Source: Chlorokybus atmophyticus
Taxonomy: Eukaryota > Streptophyta > Chlorokybophyceae > Chlorokybales > Chlorokybaceae
Length of the DNA stretch: 64,000 nucleotides
Assembly (NCBI GenBank): GCA_009103225.1
Contig: RHPI01003244.1
Location: forward strand, 62,001-126,000
Direction of reading: 5' to 3'
Shown: positions 12,211 through 24,270 of the stretch, in pieces
Layout: every line of letters begins with the position of its first letter
How positions within the stretch are numbered: the stretch's first letter is position 1
Notes under the pieces: generated by a model
Databases searched by the model: none
Told to the model about the DNA's origin: nothing
Seen by the model: the letters and a program-made list of their open reading frames with translations, nothing else
Translations under genes and position numbers: made by a program

Positions 12211-12814
12211 CTCCGGTTGAGCAGTGTGGTCGCTATCATGTTCGTCACTGCCCTCATCGGACGAGTCGTAGTTGGGGTCGTGGCGGTCGTATGCGGCCAT
12301 CTCGTGCGTTGTGGCGTCGTCCGTGGTCATGACCAGCTCGCCGCCCCACGTGCCCTTACCGCCAGCACCGCCTGCGCGTGTGTGCATTGGAGTGTACAAA
12401 AGATGGTATGCTCGTAGTTTGTGTGCGTGACATAGGCGCTGGCTTGTACGTGCTTTTGGGGAGAGAGAAAGAGAGAGGTGAAACTGCCTTACCTTTTTTG
12501 GGTGCGCCCAGAGTACCGCTGCCTGGTCACGGCCATGCATGACAGTCAGTTGCAATACATGGACTCTACAACGTGTCTGACATTAAGAGCCTCCGCACAG
12601 GCAGTTAAACCGCGCAGCAGGCGTCATCATTGACTGTTGAGTTCGGTGTAACACTTAGCCTGACCGAGCAAGCATTGTTGGTGCCAGAGCTGCTGCCCGC
12701 ATGGAGTGATGGCTACTGCCACATTCAACCCAAGACTGCCTTACCTGAGCGGCGGTCAAGCCGGCGCACTCCCCGCTTGACGCTCTTCTGCCTCTGCACG
12801 CTGTCCAGCGTCAT
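12211..12814 (-). pseudogene. N-terminal fragment of PDCD4/MRF-type MA3-domain protein
   Basis: Two minus-strand exons fit together: 12814-12745 (ATG, 23 codons plus one base) and 12371-12211 (ends in phase 0 before GTAACA). Exon 2 encodes GGAGGKGTWGGEL and, after a short spacer, DRHDPNYDSSDEGSDEHDSD. That pairing is the conserved linker just before the first MA3 domain of PDCD4 in animals and MRF/ECIP1 in plants, proteins that bind eIF4A and repress translation. The MA3 domains themselves should follow within a few hundred bases, but nothing resembling them is seen down to the IBtk-like stop at 11262. Either the gene was cut by a rearrangement, or the first MA3 exon is too diverged to recognise by eye. 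The exon structure still looks undamaged, so the loss may be recent or an assembly artefact. Confidence 0.6.
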
Positions 12815-15440
12815 GGCTCGCAGTCTTAGCTAGCCTTCGGTTGAACAACGTACACCCTTATCCTCCACACCGTATTACACAACGACGACGGCGATGGTGG
12901 CGACACAATGCAAGTCACTCTCTCTCTCTCATGCCTAACAGCCTCTAACCGCGGGCAAAACCTACCGGCTTGACTGCGTTTGGGCAGCAGCAGGTCTTAC
13001 ACAAGTTGTGCGGCAGGCGCGCATAAACAGGCGCTTTATGTGCGCCTCTCAACGCCTGCTACGCCTCCGTGCGTCTGGTCTTGTAAGGGTATCGTGACGT
13101 CAGCAGGGGGGACGGAGCCCGGTTAGGTTAACGCATCCGTGTCCGTGGGAGGGGCAACCCCTCAGGGGTTCTGTCAGACGGGCAGGTCGTCACGTGACCT
13201 ACCTCATTGCTGCAAGCCGCCGAAGTCATGATGTCAGGCTGCATGACTCATGAGTCATCACGCTACGCGCATTTGTTTCTTTATTTTGACCCAACAAAAG
13301 TGCAAGTTGCGAAATGTAGGGGTGTACTTGTGCACAACATCATGATGTTGAACACGTACGAACACAAGCTACTCATGTACATTTTGTGAAATCCAGTGAA
13401 CGTTAGAATTGTATGACTTGAACTATTCGAAATTCATATACGCAAAAGATAATTTAGTTAAAACACCAAAATTCAAAAACGTCATGCGTCTCAACTGAGC
13501 GGTTCACGAGGGTGGTTTGTTAGTGGATGCATGCACACAGAACAGTAACATACTCCTTTGTACACAACCGAGTGGGTATAGTGAGTACCATGTGCGAGCT
13601 ATGAGCATTGTGAAAGATGTGGTTATACGTAACGCTACGTGTAATCATAATAAAAGACAACGACTCGGCTCGCTAATCAATCAGCGCAGATATTATTATT
13701 GTAGCAAACAGTACTTCATACACAAACCATCACAATACACAGTAGTATGTTTGCTCTTTACACATGGGTAACGTTTTCAAGCGACTTATTTGCATTTAAT
13801 AGTTTTGTAAAACTTGTTGCATTGCATGTAAAGAAAACGTAATTGCAATCAGCACAACTTGTGCTAAAACAAATTGTAACATATTGATATGTTACATTAT
13901 TCTAATGTACGGTTGAAGTATAATGGTGAGTAGTTGCATAACATCATGATGTTTTAAGTCATTATTTCAATATCATGAAATTGATACTTGTTTTTAAAAT
14001 ATGTGTAACTTATGTATTAAATGTCCAGTAGGCCCATGCATAGCATGCAATGTTATGCCCGCAATCCAAAGCACTTCACATATCCTATACGCACAAGTAC
14101 ATATGGAAGCAAGCAAGCAAGAGCAAATTAAGGTCGGGGCAACTAATACTATACGCAGTAACAAAGTACTTGTGTGAGGACAAGGGTACTGCCTATCTGA
14201 GAGGGTGAGCAGGGACGTCATGTGGACGCATTTGCCTCGGAGCGGGGTCGAGACTCGCGCATGCTGCTCGACGTCACCATCATCGGCAGCCACTACGTAG
14301 CGAGGTCAGCTGCACAAGTGCGAAGCGCGATAAGTACTTGAACCATTTCCGATAAATACGCTGATCTTGTTGGCGATTGGGTCGCACGGTTGGATAGGTC
14401 GCATGTTGATGGACTTATTGGCCACTTGTGCCCGCCGGGCGTTGGATGCTCGTGAGTTGGAGACGCAATAGCTATCACGCTTTGTGACTGCCTTCCGCCA
14501 GCACATATTGGTCATGTTCCAGCGCGCGCAAGCCACAGTCATTATGGCTCTATCTGCGTGCATGCAGGCCCCTCCTTGCCTGTGCACAATAGATAGCATG
14601 TAGCGCTTAAGGACATTGCTCGTGTACATCCTACTGTATGGTTGTGTTTGGAGTAGGGGTAGCATTCGCCACTACACACCACAACCGCCAATTGGCACCC
14701 GTGTAATATATACATTCACTTGTGTGCGGAGGGAATGGGAGGACGAGGCGTTGGTCAGGCGGTGTAGCAGACAAGCAGCAGCTACCTGGTGGGCACAGCC
14801 GCTGGTTACTAACCTAATAACAGAGGTAGGAGTAGGGTGCAGCCAGCGCAGCAGCAGCAGCAGCACAGCTGGACAAGCAAAGTCATAGGGCGGGGCGGTA
14901 GTGTGGTGCTGTGCAGTGCAGTTTTGCAATGTGTGGCGGTGCTGGCGCTGCCATTAGGAGTTCCCCCGGCTCAGCATGTATACGGTATGGTAATGCATGC
15001 AACAAGCAAATAGATAGCGAGGCAAGTTGAAAATTTGGTGTGTATGTGTTTGGCGTGTATGTCGAGACATGCTTTTGCTTGTATATCATGTGTAATTGCT
15101 ATCTGTCAAGATGTTGACAAATGCAAGGACAATAGCAAGACTCAATGCGTGACTGCAACTCAGCCAAAATCCAACTATAATAACAGGCACACAAAGTATG
15201 ATGCAAGGCAAGGTAGGCAGGGGCAAGCGCAGAAGCAGACCAGCGAGCGGCTTGGCAGATGGTATCAGGAATCAGTGGCAGGTGGTCACCTCGGGGCCAT
15301 TGACCATTGCAATGTAAATACCAGTGCTCAAGACATGCTTATGCGCGCATGCATGACAACACTTACATCTATATTGATAACAACTGCAAAATCACAGCTA
15401 AAATATTGTTACAAAATATAAGCCAACATGGACGACCCTA
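12815..15440. other. Intergenic region, MA3-type fragment to PSA3
   Basis: About 2.6 kb. 12900-13200 is GC-rich and flanks the MA3-type start; 13400-14000 is AT-rich. I see no gene in it. Short reading frames on the minus strand around 14306-14665 match nothing I know. Confidence 0.5.
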
Positions 15441-17012
15441 CTAAACCGCTGCCTGTTCCTGTTCCTTCGGATCCTCCGTCAACACCTCAATCTCACCCGC
15501 TTTCTGCAACCTCGACAAGGACTGGGTGATGTGAACAGCATCGGCATCCTTGAAGACAATTGAAACAATCTCCCGCAAAGCGTCTAAACAATCGTCGCTG
15601 ACTGGCGCCGAAGGAAAAACGCACCGCTTCATGATCTCCACCGCCAAGTCCACACGCTTGTTGACTGAGAGCGAAGCTAATCTCTTTTGCACTGACTTTT
15701 TCTGCACGTCGCATTGCAAAGTCAACAATGCAAGTCCCCAATCACAATTGGCATGCAATATGATGGCGCAGCACAGCAACATACAGAGCGCGGCTTCTCG
15801 GTTACTACCTTATAATTTTCTTCTAGGAGCATGTTGAACGATTCCACCTCAAAGCCAAGATCCTTTGATGCTCTGAGCCTGTTCAAAACCACGCCTCTTG
15901 TCATTTACATATGCTCTCACTTTGTGCACAACAAAAGTATGCATCCACAGTGTGCACGTCCTGCAGATACACACCTGGAGGCGCCGCGCATGAGATCGTC
16001 TCGTGGCAAAACTCCTGCAGCGGCAGCGCCCAACCAGCAGCACCACAACACCACCCTTGAATCGGCGTACTGCCATTTGCAGCAAGCGGTTGGAAGTAGA
16101 AGCACCAAGTAACATGACGTAAAAGCAGTCTATAGTGCGTAGATGCTTCAAGCAAGCGTGTCATACTTGCCAAAGGCAGCATAATGTTATCGAGTGCACC
16201 CCAACCGTAACCTATGCTACAAACGGTAACTGACGTTCTCATACTCACTTGACCGTAGCGCTTCTCCAAGACATCAAGCGCTTCAGACAAGTCAGCAGCA
16301 CCACCGCTATACAGCCCTGCAACACCCAACCACCTCAACCTCAAATCCACAACAGTCTCAAGACACAACAACAGTGCCGGTTGTGCCCAGCTTACAGCAA
16401 ACATGGCACATAGAGTGAGCTAGCTCTGCTGGGGAGACACACCTCTGCAGAACGCTGAGTAGTCCAGGTAGTCCGCGCCGACACGTCCCTCGGGAGCCAG
16501 CAGGCGGGACACCAGACCCACCACGGGGAGACCAGCCTTGGCGCGAGCCATCCACTTGCCCACGAAACTGCCGACAGCATCCTAGAAGGGGACGCACGCT
16601 TCGAAAACGCATTGTGTGCCAACTCTAAGACGCAGACACAGACCAAGATGCATGCTTGAGACAAGTACACAGCAAGACGCGTGCTTGGCAACGACGAGTA
16701 GCATGCATGCTAGGTAGAATCTCACGCCAAGCCAAGCAAAAATGTGGACCCGCAGAGGGTTTGTTGTCCCCTCACCTCCGCGTCGGCATCGTCGTCGTCT
16801 TTGCGGCCGTCGGCAGCTGTCGCGCGCACCACCACCCCGGTGCTCCTCCTACTCACCGCCGTCTGCGAGCTCCGCTGCGGCCTCCATGCCGGAAGGAAAG
16901 CACCCCGTGCACAATGCGGCGCGGCGGCCGGCCGGCCAGCCGGCTGCAACTGCGCCCATGACGACGATGAGCAGCAGCTGCTGCTCGCCACGCCCGCCGC
17001 CGCCGCCGCCAT
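15441..17012 (-). CDS. PSA3: Photosystem I assembly factor PSA3 homologue
   Basis: Chloroplast protein known in maize and Arabidopsis to be needed for building photosystem I around PsaC. Six exons: 17012-16776, 16581-16443, 16316-16249, 16069-15975, 15878-15809 and 15701-15441 (TAG); 289 residues, close to the 277 of the Arabidopsis protein as I recall it. Residues 1 to about 65 look like a transit peptide: rich in Ala, Ser and Arg, acidic-poor, ending VVVRATA. Then come AGLPVVGLVSRLLAPEG with GADYLDYSAFC (family: ALPVIGLLARI...EGGVG..LVDFAEF), the hydrophobic VVLWCCWLGAAAAGVLP, DLGFEVESFNMLLEE, and a C-terminal helical part with AVEIMKRCVFPSAPVSDD. All junctions keep phase. The ATG at 17012 was chosen because transit-peptide composition begins there; an in-frame ATG at 17156 would add 48 basic residues. 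Head-to-head with the GT29 gene. Confidence 0.85.
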
Positions 17013-17736
17013 CGCCGCCTGCCCCGCCGGTACCGCCGCCGCTGCAGCACAAGACCGGTCAGCTATGACTGCGGTTAGCGAGCTTCTCAGTCGACGGAAA
17101 CAGGATCGTCGCATCCGGAGTGTGATCCGGATCACATGACCGCGTTCTGAAGCCACAGTTAGGTCACGTGAGGTAGGGTTTTGCTCTCTGCTTTGCTGGA
17201 CAAGCTGTCAACAAACAACACACGCGGGGAGAGCGGGCCTGTGGTGTGTTACTTGATCTACGTGGTGTAGCTCAACAAGCATTGCGTTTCGACTGATTGG
17301 TGTTGGTGTGCAAAACCAGAGCTGGGGTCTGGGAGTTAGGTGGACACAACACTACATTGCTGATCATGCAGCGACCCGCCTGAAGACTCCGGCACTGCAC
17401 CACGTCACGCGCACACTGGTGTGATGGGCCTTGCTGACCGTGACGTCATTGTTGTCCTTGGGCTGATTGATGAGCATGATGGTCATTGATCTGTTGTTAC
17501 TAAAAACGACGCCGGTAGTGTTGCCCCGGCAGGGCTTGTGGTCACCGAGTTGGGTAGTTGCTCCAAACACGAGCACCGCATAACATCGTAACTGCTTAGA
17601 CAAGCGTGGGTTTGTGCGCAGTTGCTGATGCCAAGAGTTTGACAACCGGACGCTTCAACCCAGGCCACAATCGCCACTTTACACGCAAGCACATGATGCA
17701 GTGAAGCTGAGGTGTGTAGTTTCACGCACCCAAACA
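17013..17736. promoter_or_regulatory. Shared upstream region of PSA3 and the GT29 gene
   Basis: About 720 bp between divergent starts. Contains near 17128-17168 closely spaced GATCCGGATC and GGTCACGTGA sequences; the second includes a CACGTG (G-box-like) core typical of plant light-regulated promoters. That role is inference from motif and neighbour, not shown. Confidence 0.35.
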
Positions 17737-19586
17737 ATGGCACGAACCATCAGCAGCAGCAGCGGCAAGCCGCCCCCCGCGCCGTCCTCAACAACAACAG
17801 CAACATCTACCTCAACAGCAGACCAGCACGCGCCCAGCACCAGCGCCAAGCCTCCCGCTTTCTCAGCGTCTGCAGCCACCACCACCTCCGCCTCGGCGTC
17901 GTCGTGGTACAGGTGGCTGCTGCTGGCGTGGGCAATCGCACTGCTGTGCTTTTCCTCCACACTGCTAGGTGCGATCAACCCACGTCACGGTGTAATTATC
18001 ATCATGTTGCATGCACCTCCATCACTCAACATGGTGACGTTACTAGTCATTGCCTTATACTTGATACAATAACGATTCTACCCTACCACTATCATCCCCA
18101 CTCACCTCCACGCCCCCCTCCCAGACGGCGCCCACGTGCGTGTGCGCGGTTCCAGCGGCAGCCCCGGCGTGGTCGGTGGGGTCGCGGACGTGCGTGGGGA
18201 GGACGGGTACGGCGCTGCGGAGGGCGGGGCGGGAAGGCAGCTGCAGAACTACGTCCGAAAGGGTAGGGTGTAGTTGTGGTAGTGACGGTGATGATGCTGA
18301 TGTGGATGCATGCATGCGTGTGTGGTGGGTATGTGGTTGTGTGTGTGTGACACTCTTGTGTGTTGATGTGGGCAGGGCACAAGTTGTGTGATACGACGGG
18401 AAACTGCACGTGTGACAGGGGGTATGTTGGGGAGTCGTGCCAGACTGGTAAGGCGAGGGGTTGTTGAGTGTATCGGATATGGTTGTTTTTGTTGTGTAGC
18501 TTGAGTTGACAATGAAACGACACACAGCGGTGTGCGAGCCCGGGTGCGTGCATGGCAAGTGCCTCCGCCCCTCCTACTGCACATGCGAGGAAGGCTACCG
18601 AGGCCGCACATGCAACGAACGTGAGTGTTGCTGCTGACGTTTTCGTTGGCTTTGTCGATGTGTCAGAGACAAACCTCAACGCTTACATGACGTGTGAGCA
18701 GCGGTGTGTCCAAAGGGATGCGGGGCGAAGGGCAAGTGCACGCAACCCAACTTCTGCTCGTGCGAGCCTGGGTATGACTTCAATCGTCGGAAGCGTGTCG
18801 TACAACCGCTATCGCAACACATCCACTGTGGTTGTTACAACGCCCCCAAGTTGTTGTGCATGATGTGTGTATGTGGTCAGGTGGTACGGTTTCCAATGCC
18901 AGAAGCGGTGCGAGCACGGCAAGTTTGGTTGGAAGTCTCAGCAGTGCGAGTGCGACCAGGGCTGGTCCGCCGCCGACTGCTCCACACGTAAGAGGGGGGT
19001 TAGATAATAGTACACAACAACCCAACATAACAACACGCGTGTATGCGGGACTGACTGACATCTTCAACCCACTTTAACAACAGCGGTGTGCCGGAGCGTG
19101 CGCTGCGTGCGTGGAGAGTGCGTGGCTCCCGACACCTGCCGATGCGAGTTCGGATACACTCTGGCCAACTGCTCCCTCGGTACGTCAACAACAACAACAA
19201 CATCACCATCACCATCACATCTGTTAATGGCATATGGTACTCATTGTCGTTACGTGTGTGGCAGATGCGGTGGCGGCGGCAGTCGATGACTTGATGGACA
19301 GCGTGTCCCTGCGCGTGCGGCGGCTGCCCGCCCTCGTGGCACACCGATCCACCTCCGAGAGCGCCGACCGCGAGGCACGTCGTTATGTTGTTGTTGTTGT
19401 TGTTGTGAAGACGTCAGTGAGTGAGTGAGTGTTGACGCGCTGCACGACAAGCAGTCTTGGGGTTACGTGAGGAAGTGGACGAGCAGCGTGGACTCGCAGT
19501 GGAAGCTCAGCAAGAGCAAGTTCACGGAAATACTCCCGGCTGAAGACTTCCTCCTACCTGTAAGCAGTTGATGGACTACACGCACG

Positions 19587-19617
<31 letters not shown>

Positions 19618-20925
19618 TCTGTCGCAGTACACGCGGGCGCGTTTCAAGCGTTGCGCTGCGGTGGGCAACAGCGGCGGGCTGCTTCAGGCGCGTGCGGGCG
19701 CGTCCATCGACGCGCACGATGCGGTGCTGCGGTTCAACGGCGGTCGAACGCGCGGCTTCGAGGAACACGTCGGATCGCGCACCACGTACCGACTACTCAA
19801 CAAGAACTGGGGAAATGCACTCATACAGGCACGCCATGCCACCTCTGTCCTTCTCTCTGGCTTGGTGGTTGTGTGTGCTCGCACACAACATGTGCACGTG
19901 CTTATGCACATGTCAACAAGTGCGTACGCACACACGCACGCACAAGCAGCGCACTTTGCTGTGCAAGCAGAAACATCAGTCCTTAAATCAGTCAGCCACT
20001 GTTCTACTATTTTTCGCATAGCATACCAACATGTTCAAGAATCCAACTTCTCTGTCTGTGCCTCTGTGTTGTCGCGTGCAGAAGGCGCAGAACGCGTTGG
20101 AGCTCAAGAGCAAGCGCAGCAAGTCCTCATCCCACTCAGACGAGGTACACCTCCTCACCACCTCTCTCTCACCACCCACCACCTCATCACCCACCCCACC
20201 CCACCCCACCCCACCTCCCCACCTCACCCCATACACCCATGTCCCCAGGCCCCCGCCCTCCTCTGGCGCGCGGAGAACTTCCACCCCTACATGTCCTACC
20301 GCGCCCACGACCCCACTTCGTCACCTTCCACGTCACCAGCGTACCTGCTGTCCCCGGAGTTCCTGCTCCACACCGTCGCGGCCTACAAGACGCTGCTGAG
20401 ACGCATGGAGGAACGCAACGTCACGTTCGAGGGGGCGCAGTCGGCGCCCAACGGGTTCGTGGGGGTGGCGCTACTGGCCAACATATGCCAGGTGGGTGGG
20501 CATGCCCGTGTTTCGTTGCTTGATTGGGTGGGTGGGTTCCTTGCTGTGAGCGAGACTGGAAGGTGTGGACACTCACGGTGTGCGTCGTGATACTTCCTTC
20601 TTCAGCGCGTGGATGTGTACGGGTTTGACACGATGTCGAGGCTCCGCGCCCTCCCCGCACAGTACTACTCCCGAGAAAAGGTAAGCAAGTACACCTCTCT
20701 CTCTCGCGCTCGCTCTCTCATGCTTGACGCACGCACCGACCATCCCCAACCCAGGTCTCCAACGACGCCGTCCACGCCGGTGACGCAGAGTTGGGTTCCC
20801 TGCGCGTGCTGGACGCGTTCGGTGCCATCCGCCTCTGCACCGTCGACCGACTGGAGGAGTGCATCTACGAGGACGAGCGGGAGGGGCTGGGGACGGGGAC
20901 AGGGGGATGGAGTAAAGTGATCTGA
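17737..20925 (+). CDS. Type II membrane protein: EGF-like repeats fused to GT29 sialyltransferase domain
   Basis: Golgi-type glycosyltransferase. Fourteen exons: 17737-17968, 18125-18262, 18376-18447, 18528-18620, 18702-18771, 18881-18987, 19084-19179, 19265-19374, 19455-19559, 19628-19828, 20082-20144, 20249-20491, 20606-20680 and 20755-20925 (TGA); 591 residues. A Ser/Thr/Pro-rich cytosolic tail is followed by a membrane anchor ([20 protein letters not shown], 59-77). Residues 126-269 hold about five EGF-like units ([61 protein letters not shown]). The catalytic part shows sialylmotif L ([36 protein letters not shown]), motif S ([21 protein letters not shown]) and the VS-type H-x4-E (VHAGDAE). 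Introns 8 and 10 need GC-AG splicing (GCACG donors); an alternative end of exon 8 is 19386. GT29 domains of plants and algae do not necessarily use sialic acid, so donor and acceptor are unknown. The EGF fusion is unusual. Confidence 0.87.
19594..19617 (+). repeat. (CA)n microsatellite in intron 9 of the GT29 gene
   Basis: Short dinucleotide run directly before the acceptor of exon 10. Confidence 0.85.
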
Positions 20926-21196
20926 GATGTGTGTGGTGTAAGTTGTGACGTAGGCGGGGCATAGGGTAGAACAAAGGGCATATGGGGTGGTGTTGATGGT
21001 GGGGGAGGATGTGTTGGGAGATTTAGGTGATGGATGGGAGGTAACACGAGTGGTGTTTTGTGTCAATGAGTGTTGCGTGAGACCATGGTAAGTCTGGTTG
21101 TGTAGGACTGCAATGATGAGTACAAGCCATGTGTTGATGTTCGCCATGTCTTGTACTACTATTCACAAGTGTCACAATTGTGTTGCATTTCGCACC

Positions 21197-21235
<39 letters not shown>

Positions 21236-24200
21236 CATATAGCATGGGTTAGCATAGCATACGTCATCATATATGGCACATACCTTACACATCACATGAA
21301 AACCCAGCCCCTGAGTTGTAGTTGTAGCTGGTTGATTGATTGCTTGGTAAATTGTTTGGCCCCCATGTTGCTGTTGTTGTTGCTTAACCTCAGTCTGCAT
21401 GCTATACCTCGCGCATGGTTGAAAGGCATAAGGTGACCAAGTGTTGAGCACTTCTAACAAGATCCTCTTTCAATAAACATGCATCATTTGCCATACATCA
21501 TGAATTTGCTATCTGAATAAGTGTAACGGCATTTTGATGAAAATTTGATTGGTATTCGAAATTATTTAAAAATGCAATTATCTAAATAACTTACCTTGGA
21601 TATATAAAAAATACACTGTGTGTAATTGTAAAATACAGTTCTTACACATGATAAGTGACGTTGTTCTCATGTTGCAAAAGTATATACTACTCGAAACGGT
21701 ACACGTCTACATATATGGCATACGCTAAAGCTCAACTTAATCAAATCAGTCAAAGTAATTATATTTAAAGAAAGCTTTTTGTAACCTTCCTTGATAACAT
21801 TGCTTGATATGTGGTTGGATATTGCAACCTTACATGGCCTGCAATTCTTATCGTAGCTTATAACCGCGTGTGCATTTTGATACATGCGAAGCATTAAAAA
21901 TGGAACTTATAGTCACAAGTTGTACGCGCAATAAATTGCACTAAGAAGTTAGTTAAAATGTTCTTGTCAAGTTGATTATCGTTGGCGCTAGTAAGCACAC
22001 AATGTAGGTTGACAATTAGCATTTTACTATGATTGGATCGCACATGCCGACATATCATTGCAATGGCAGCAAGTTTGTTCGATGTTATTCTTGACGGGCT
22101 TGCGTTTTGCTTTATTCCTTTTTAAACATGCAGATGAAGGGTAGTTTGAAGACGTTTAAGGTCTCAAAGGGTGGGTTAAAGTGTTTATTACATTTGGAAG
22201 AGCCGTAAGTTAAAGGTTGAATAAGTGTAGTAACATGCAAAGCACTTGACTCCAACATTAAACATCATTAGCCACCTTACTTGGTCGCCTCGCGTGTTTC
22301 CCTTCGAGTTCTTACGAGAAGTCGCCTTGATAAACATGCAAGCTGCAAGGAAAAGTGGATTCCATCACCGGTATTTATCAATTGGATTCCACCAAGACAT
22401 AGATTGCTTGACACATGTGTCAATATAACAATATGTGCAATGTTATCATTATCGTTACCACCTTTATTGTTTATTTCATGACCATAGCTGATATCCATCG
22501 CAAATCAGCTGTGCTGTAATGATAAAATATGCAATTACTCGCTTAAAACCGCTGCTTACCTGCATGCAATACTATACACTTTTCATTGTCCCTATGTCGC
22601 ATTATGTACGTCACAAACAAATTAATTGGCATATATAATATGTTTTTACCTATTATATATTACATGATGTTTATGTTTCAACTTTAATATGAATAGCTGA
22701 TAGCATGTAGAAATTTAAAGTGCAACGTGAATATCATATGATATGGTTTTATACTAGTACTGCAAGATAGTTAAAGGCAAGGTATAAAGAGGCTGTAGCT
22801 CATAATTGTGGCGGCCACTTGGATGTGGTAACATGTTACATATATGTCAATTAGCTCACACACATCCCGTGACAAATTAAGGCCACCCTTTGTCACGCAG
22901 GAGGTCACCAAGCTCTAACGTTTAGCGAGGGTTTCTCTATGTTTGTGTGAGGCGCAGCCAGAAATTAAGTTGCCCACGTGTCAATCATCGGTGTTCCTTC
23001 TCAGCACACGCGAGCAGGACCCACGTCAGCAATTGATGGGCACGTGACGTTGCTATACAGTGTATACTGTATAGCAAGCACCATGCCACCGTGGAGGCCG
23101 CGGTCCACCTCAGCACCGGTGTTAAGCGACGCCTCAACTTGAGGCCCTCAAGGACGGTTATCTAAACCGGGCGTTTCCACGTCAGAAATGGGCGGCAACA
23201 CTAGGAAAGGCCGCTGACTCAGTCGTTAAACCGGTTAGGCCCCTAGGCCTCACCGAACTGGTGCAGGCCCCTGGTCACAACCTGACCAAGCAACTGTGAC
23301 GAGGAGCACTTGCAGCCTACGCAGTGTGCGAGGGCTTTGAGTATTGAGTGAACAACAATATTTGATTGGATCACAACTCCCCCCAGCCAGTTGTGAGTTG
23401 GCATGGCATGCCACTCGTACGCCGGCTCGGCCGCGCATCATGAGGGCTGCGTCAGAAAACAGGTAGAAAATGAAGAGAAAACCCTCAAATCTCACTTCCA
23501 CCTCAGCGCATCGGGAAGTTGCGATTCGGCAGAGAACTTGTGAATTCGGGTAAAAACCCTACCAATACAATGCAGCGGTTTCCCCGCACTCGGGCGCGTG
23601 CTGCCTACGTCGTCGAAGGCTGACGGCGATCGCTGCGTCCTCAGCACCGATCTGAGACTGAGGGCGCGTGACAGCCGCCGATCTCCTCAACACACTCTGC
23701 GACTGTGCTACGTCAGATTGACGTGCGAAACTCACATTGAGCATGTCTTCTTCAAGGAACACAGGGTTTCTGTGAAATTGGGAAATTCCCTTTTTGTAAA
23801 ACCCCGTTTTTTGTGGCGCAAAAGTACGCGCGCGCGGAAAAAACGCAATCGAGGGGGCGGGGAGCGTCGTTTCGAGGCCCTCGCCGCTTTCCAGTGTTTC
23901 CCTGTTTTTCACGCCACCCGAGTAAACTGTCGGAGGGCAAAAGCGGCCTCCACGTCAGCGTAGGTAGGCGGCGGGGCGGGGGGCAAGAGGCAACTCCTGC
24001 TGCCACTACTGTGCCCTTACTCCTGTCGCCGCCGCTGCTAGTGCTAGCAGGGCGGAGGGGAGAGGTACAAGTAGTCACCGAGAGGAGGACGCGTTGTGTG
24101 TGTGTCACACAGTGCGTTGGTGGCTGGGCGTGTGGGTGCGTGTGTGAGGAGCAAGGCGGCATTGTGCAGCGCAAAGAGGAGGAGAGGAGCATCGGATCCG

Positions 24201-24270
24201 TTTGCTGGCTGTTGCTGGTTGCTGAATTTACTTGCAGCTTGGTGGCGTGGTGGGTAGGGTTTGTGTGGAA
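20926..24270. other. Intergenic region, GT29 gene to lipase gene
   Basis: 3.3 kb. Contains an (AT)n tract at about 21200-21232, an AT-rich block 21470-22860 with no coding signal, and a GC-rich block 22880-24270 that should hold the lipase promoter and 5' leader. A 12-bp-arm hairpin sits at 23050-23077. Open frames on both strands in 23559-24337 overlap and look compositional. I see no gene. Confidence 0.5.
21200..21232. repeat. (AT)n microsatellite
   Basis: Pure TA dinucleotide run downstream of the GT29 gene. Confidence 0.9.

Noticed and set aside
23050-23077. Short hairpin TTGCTATACAGT...ACTGTATAGCAA
   Set aside because: 12-bp arms in AT/TA-type words are expected now and then in 64 kb; no supporting context.
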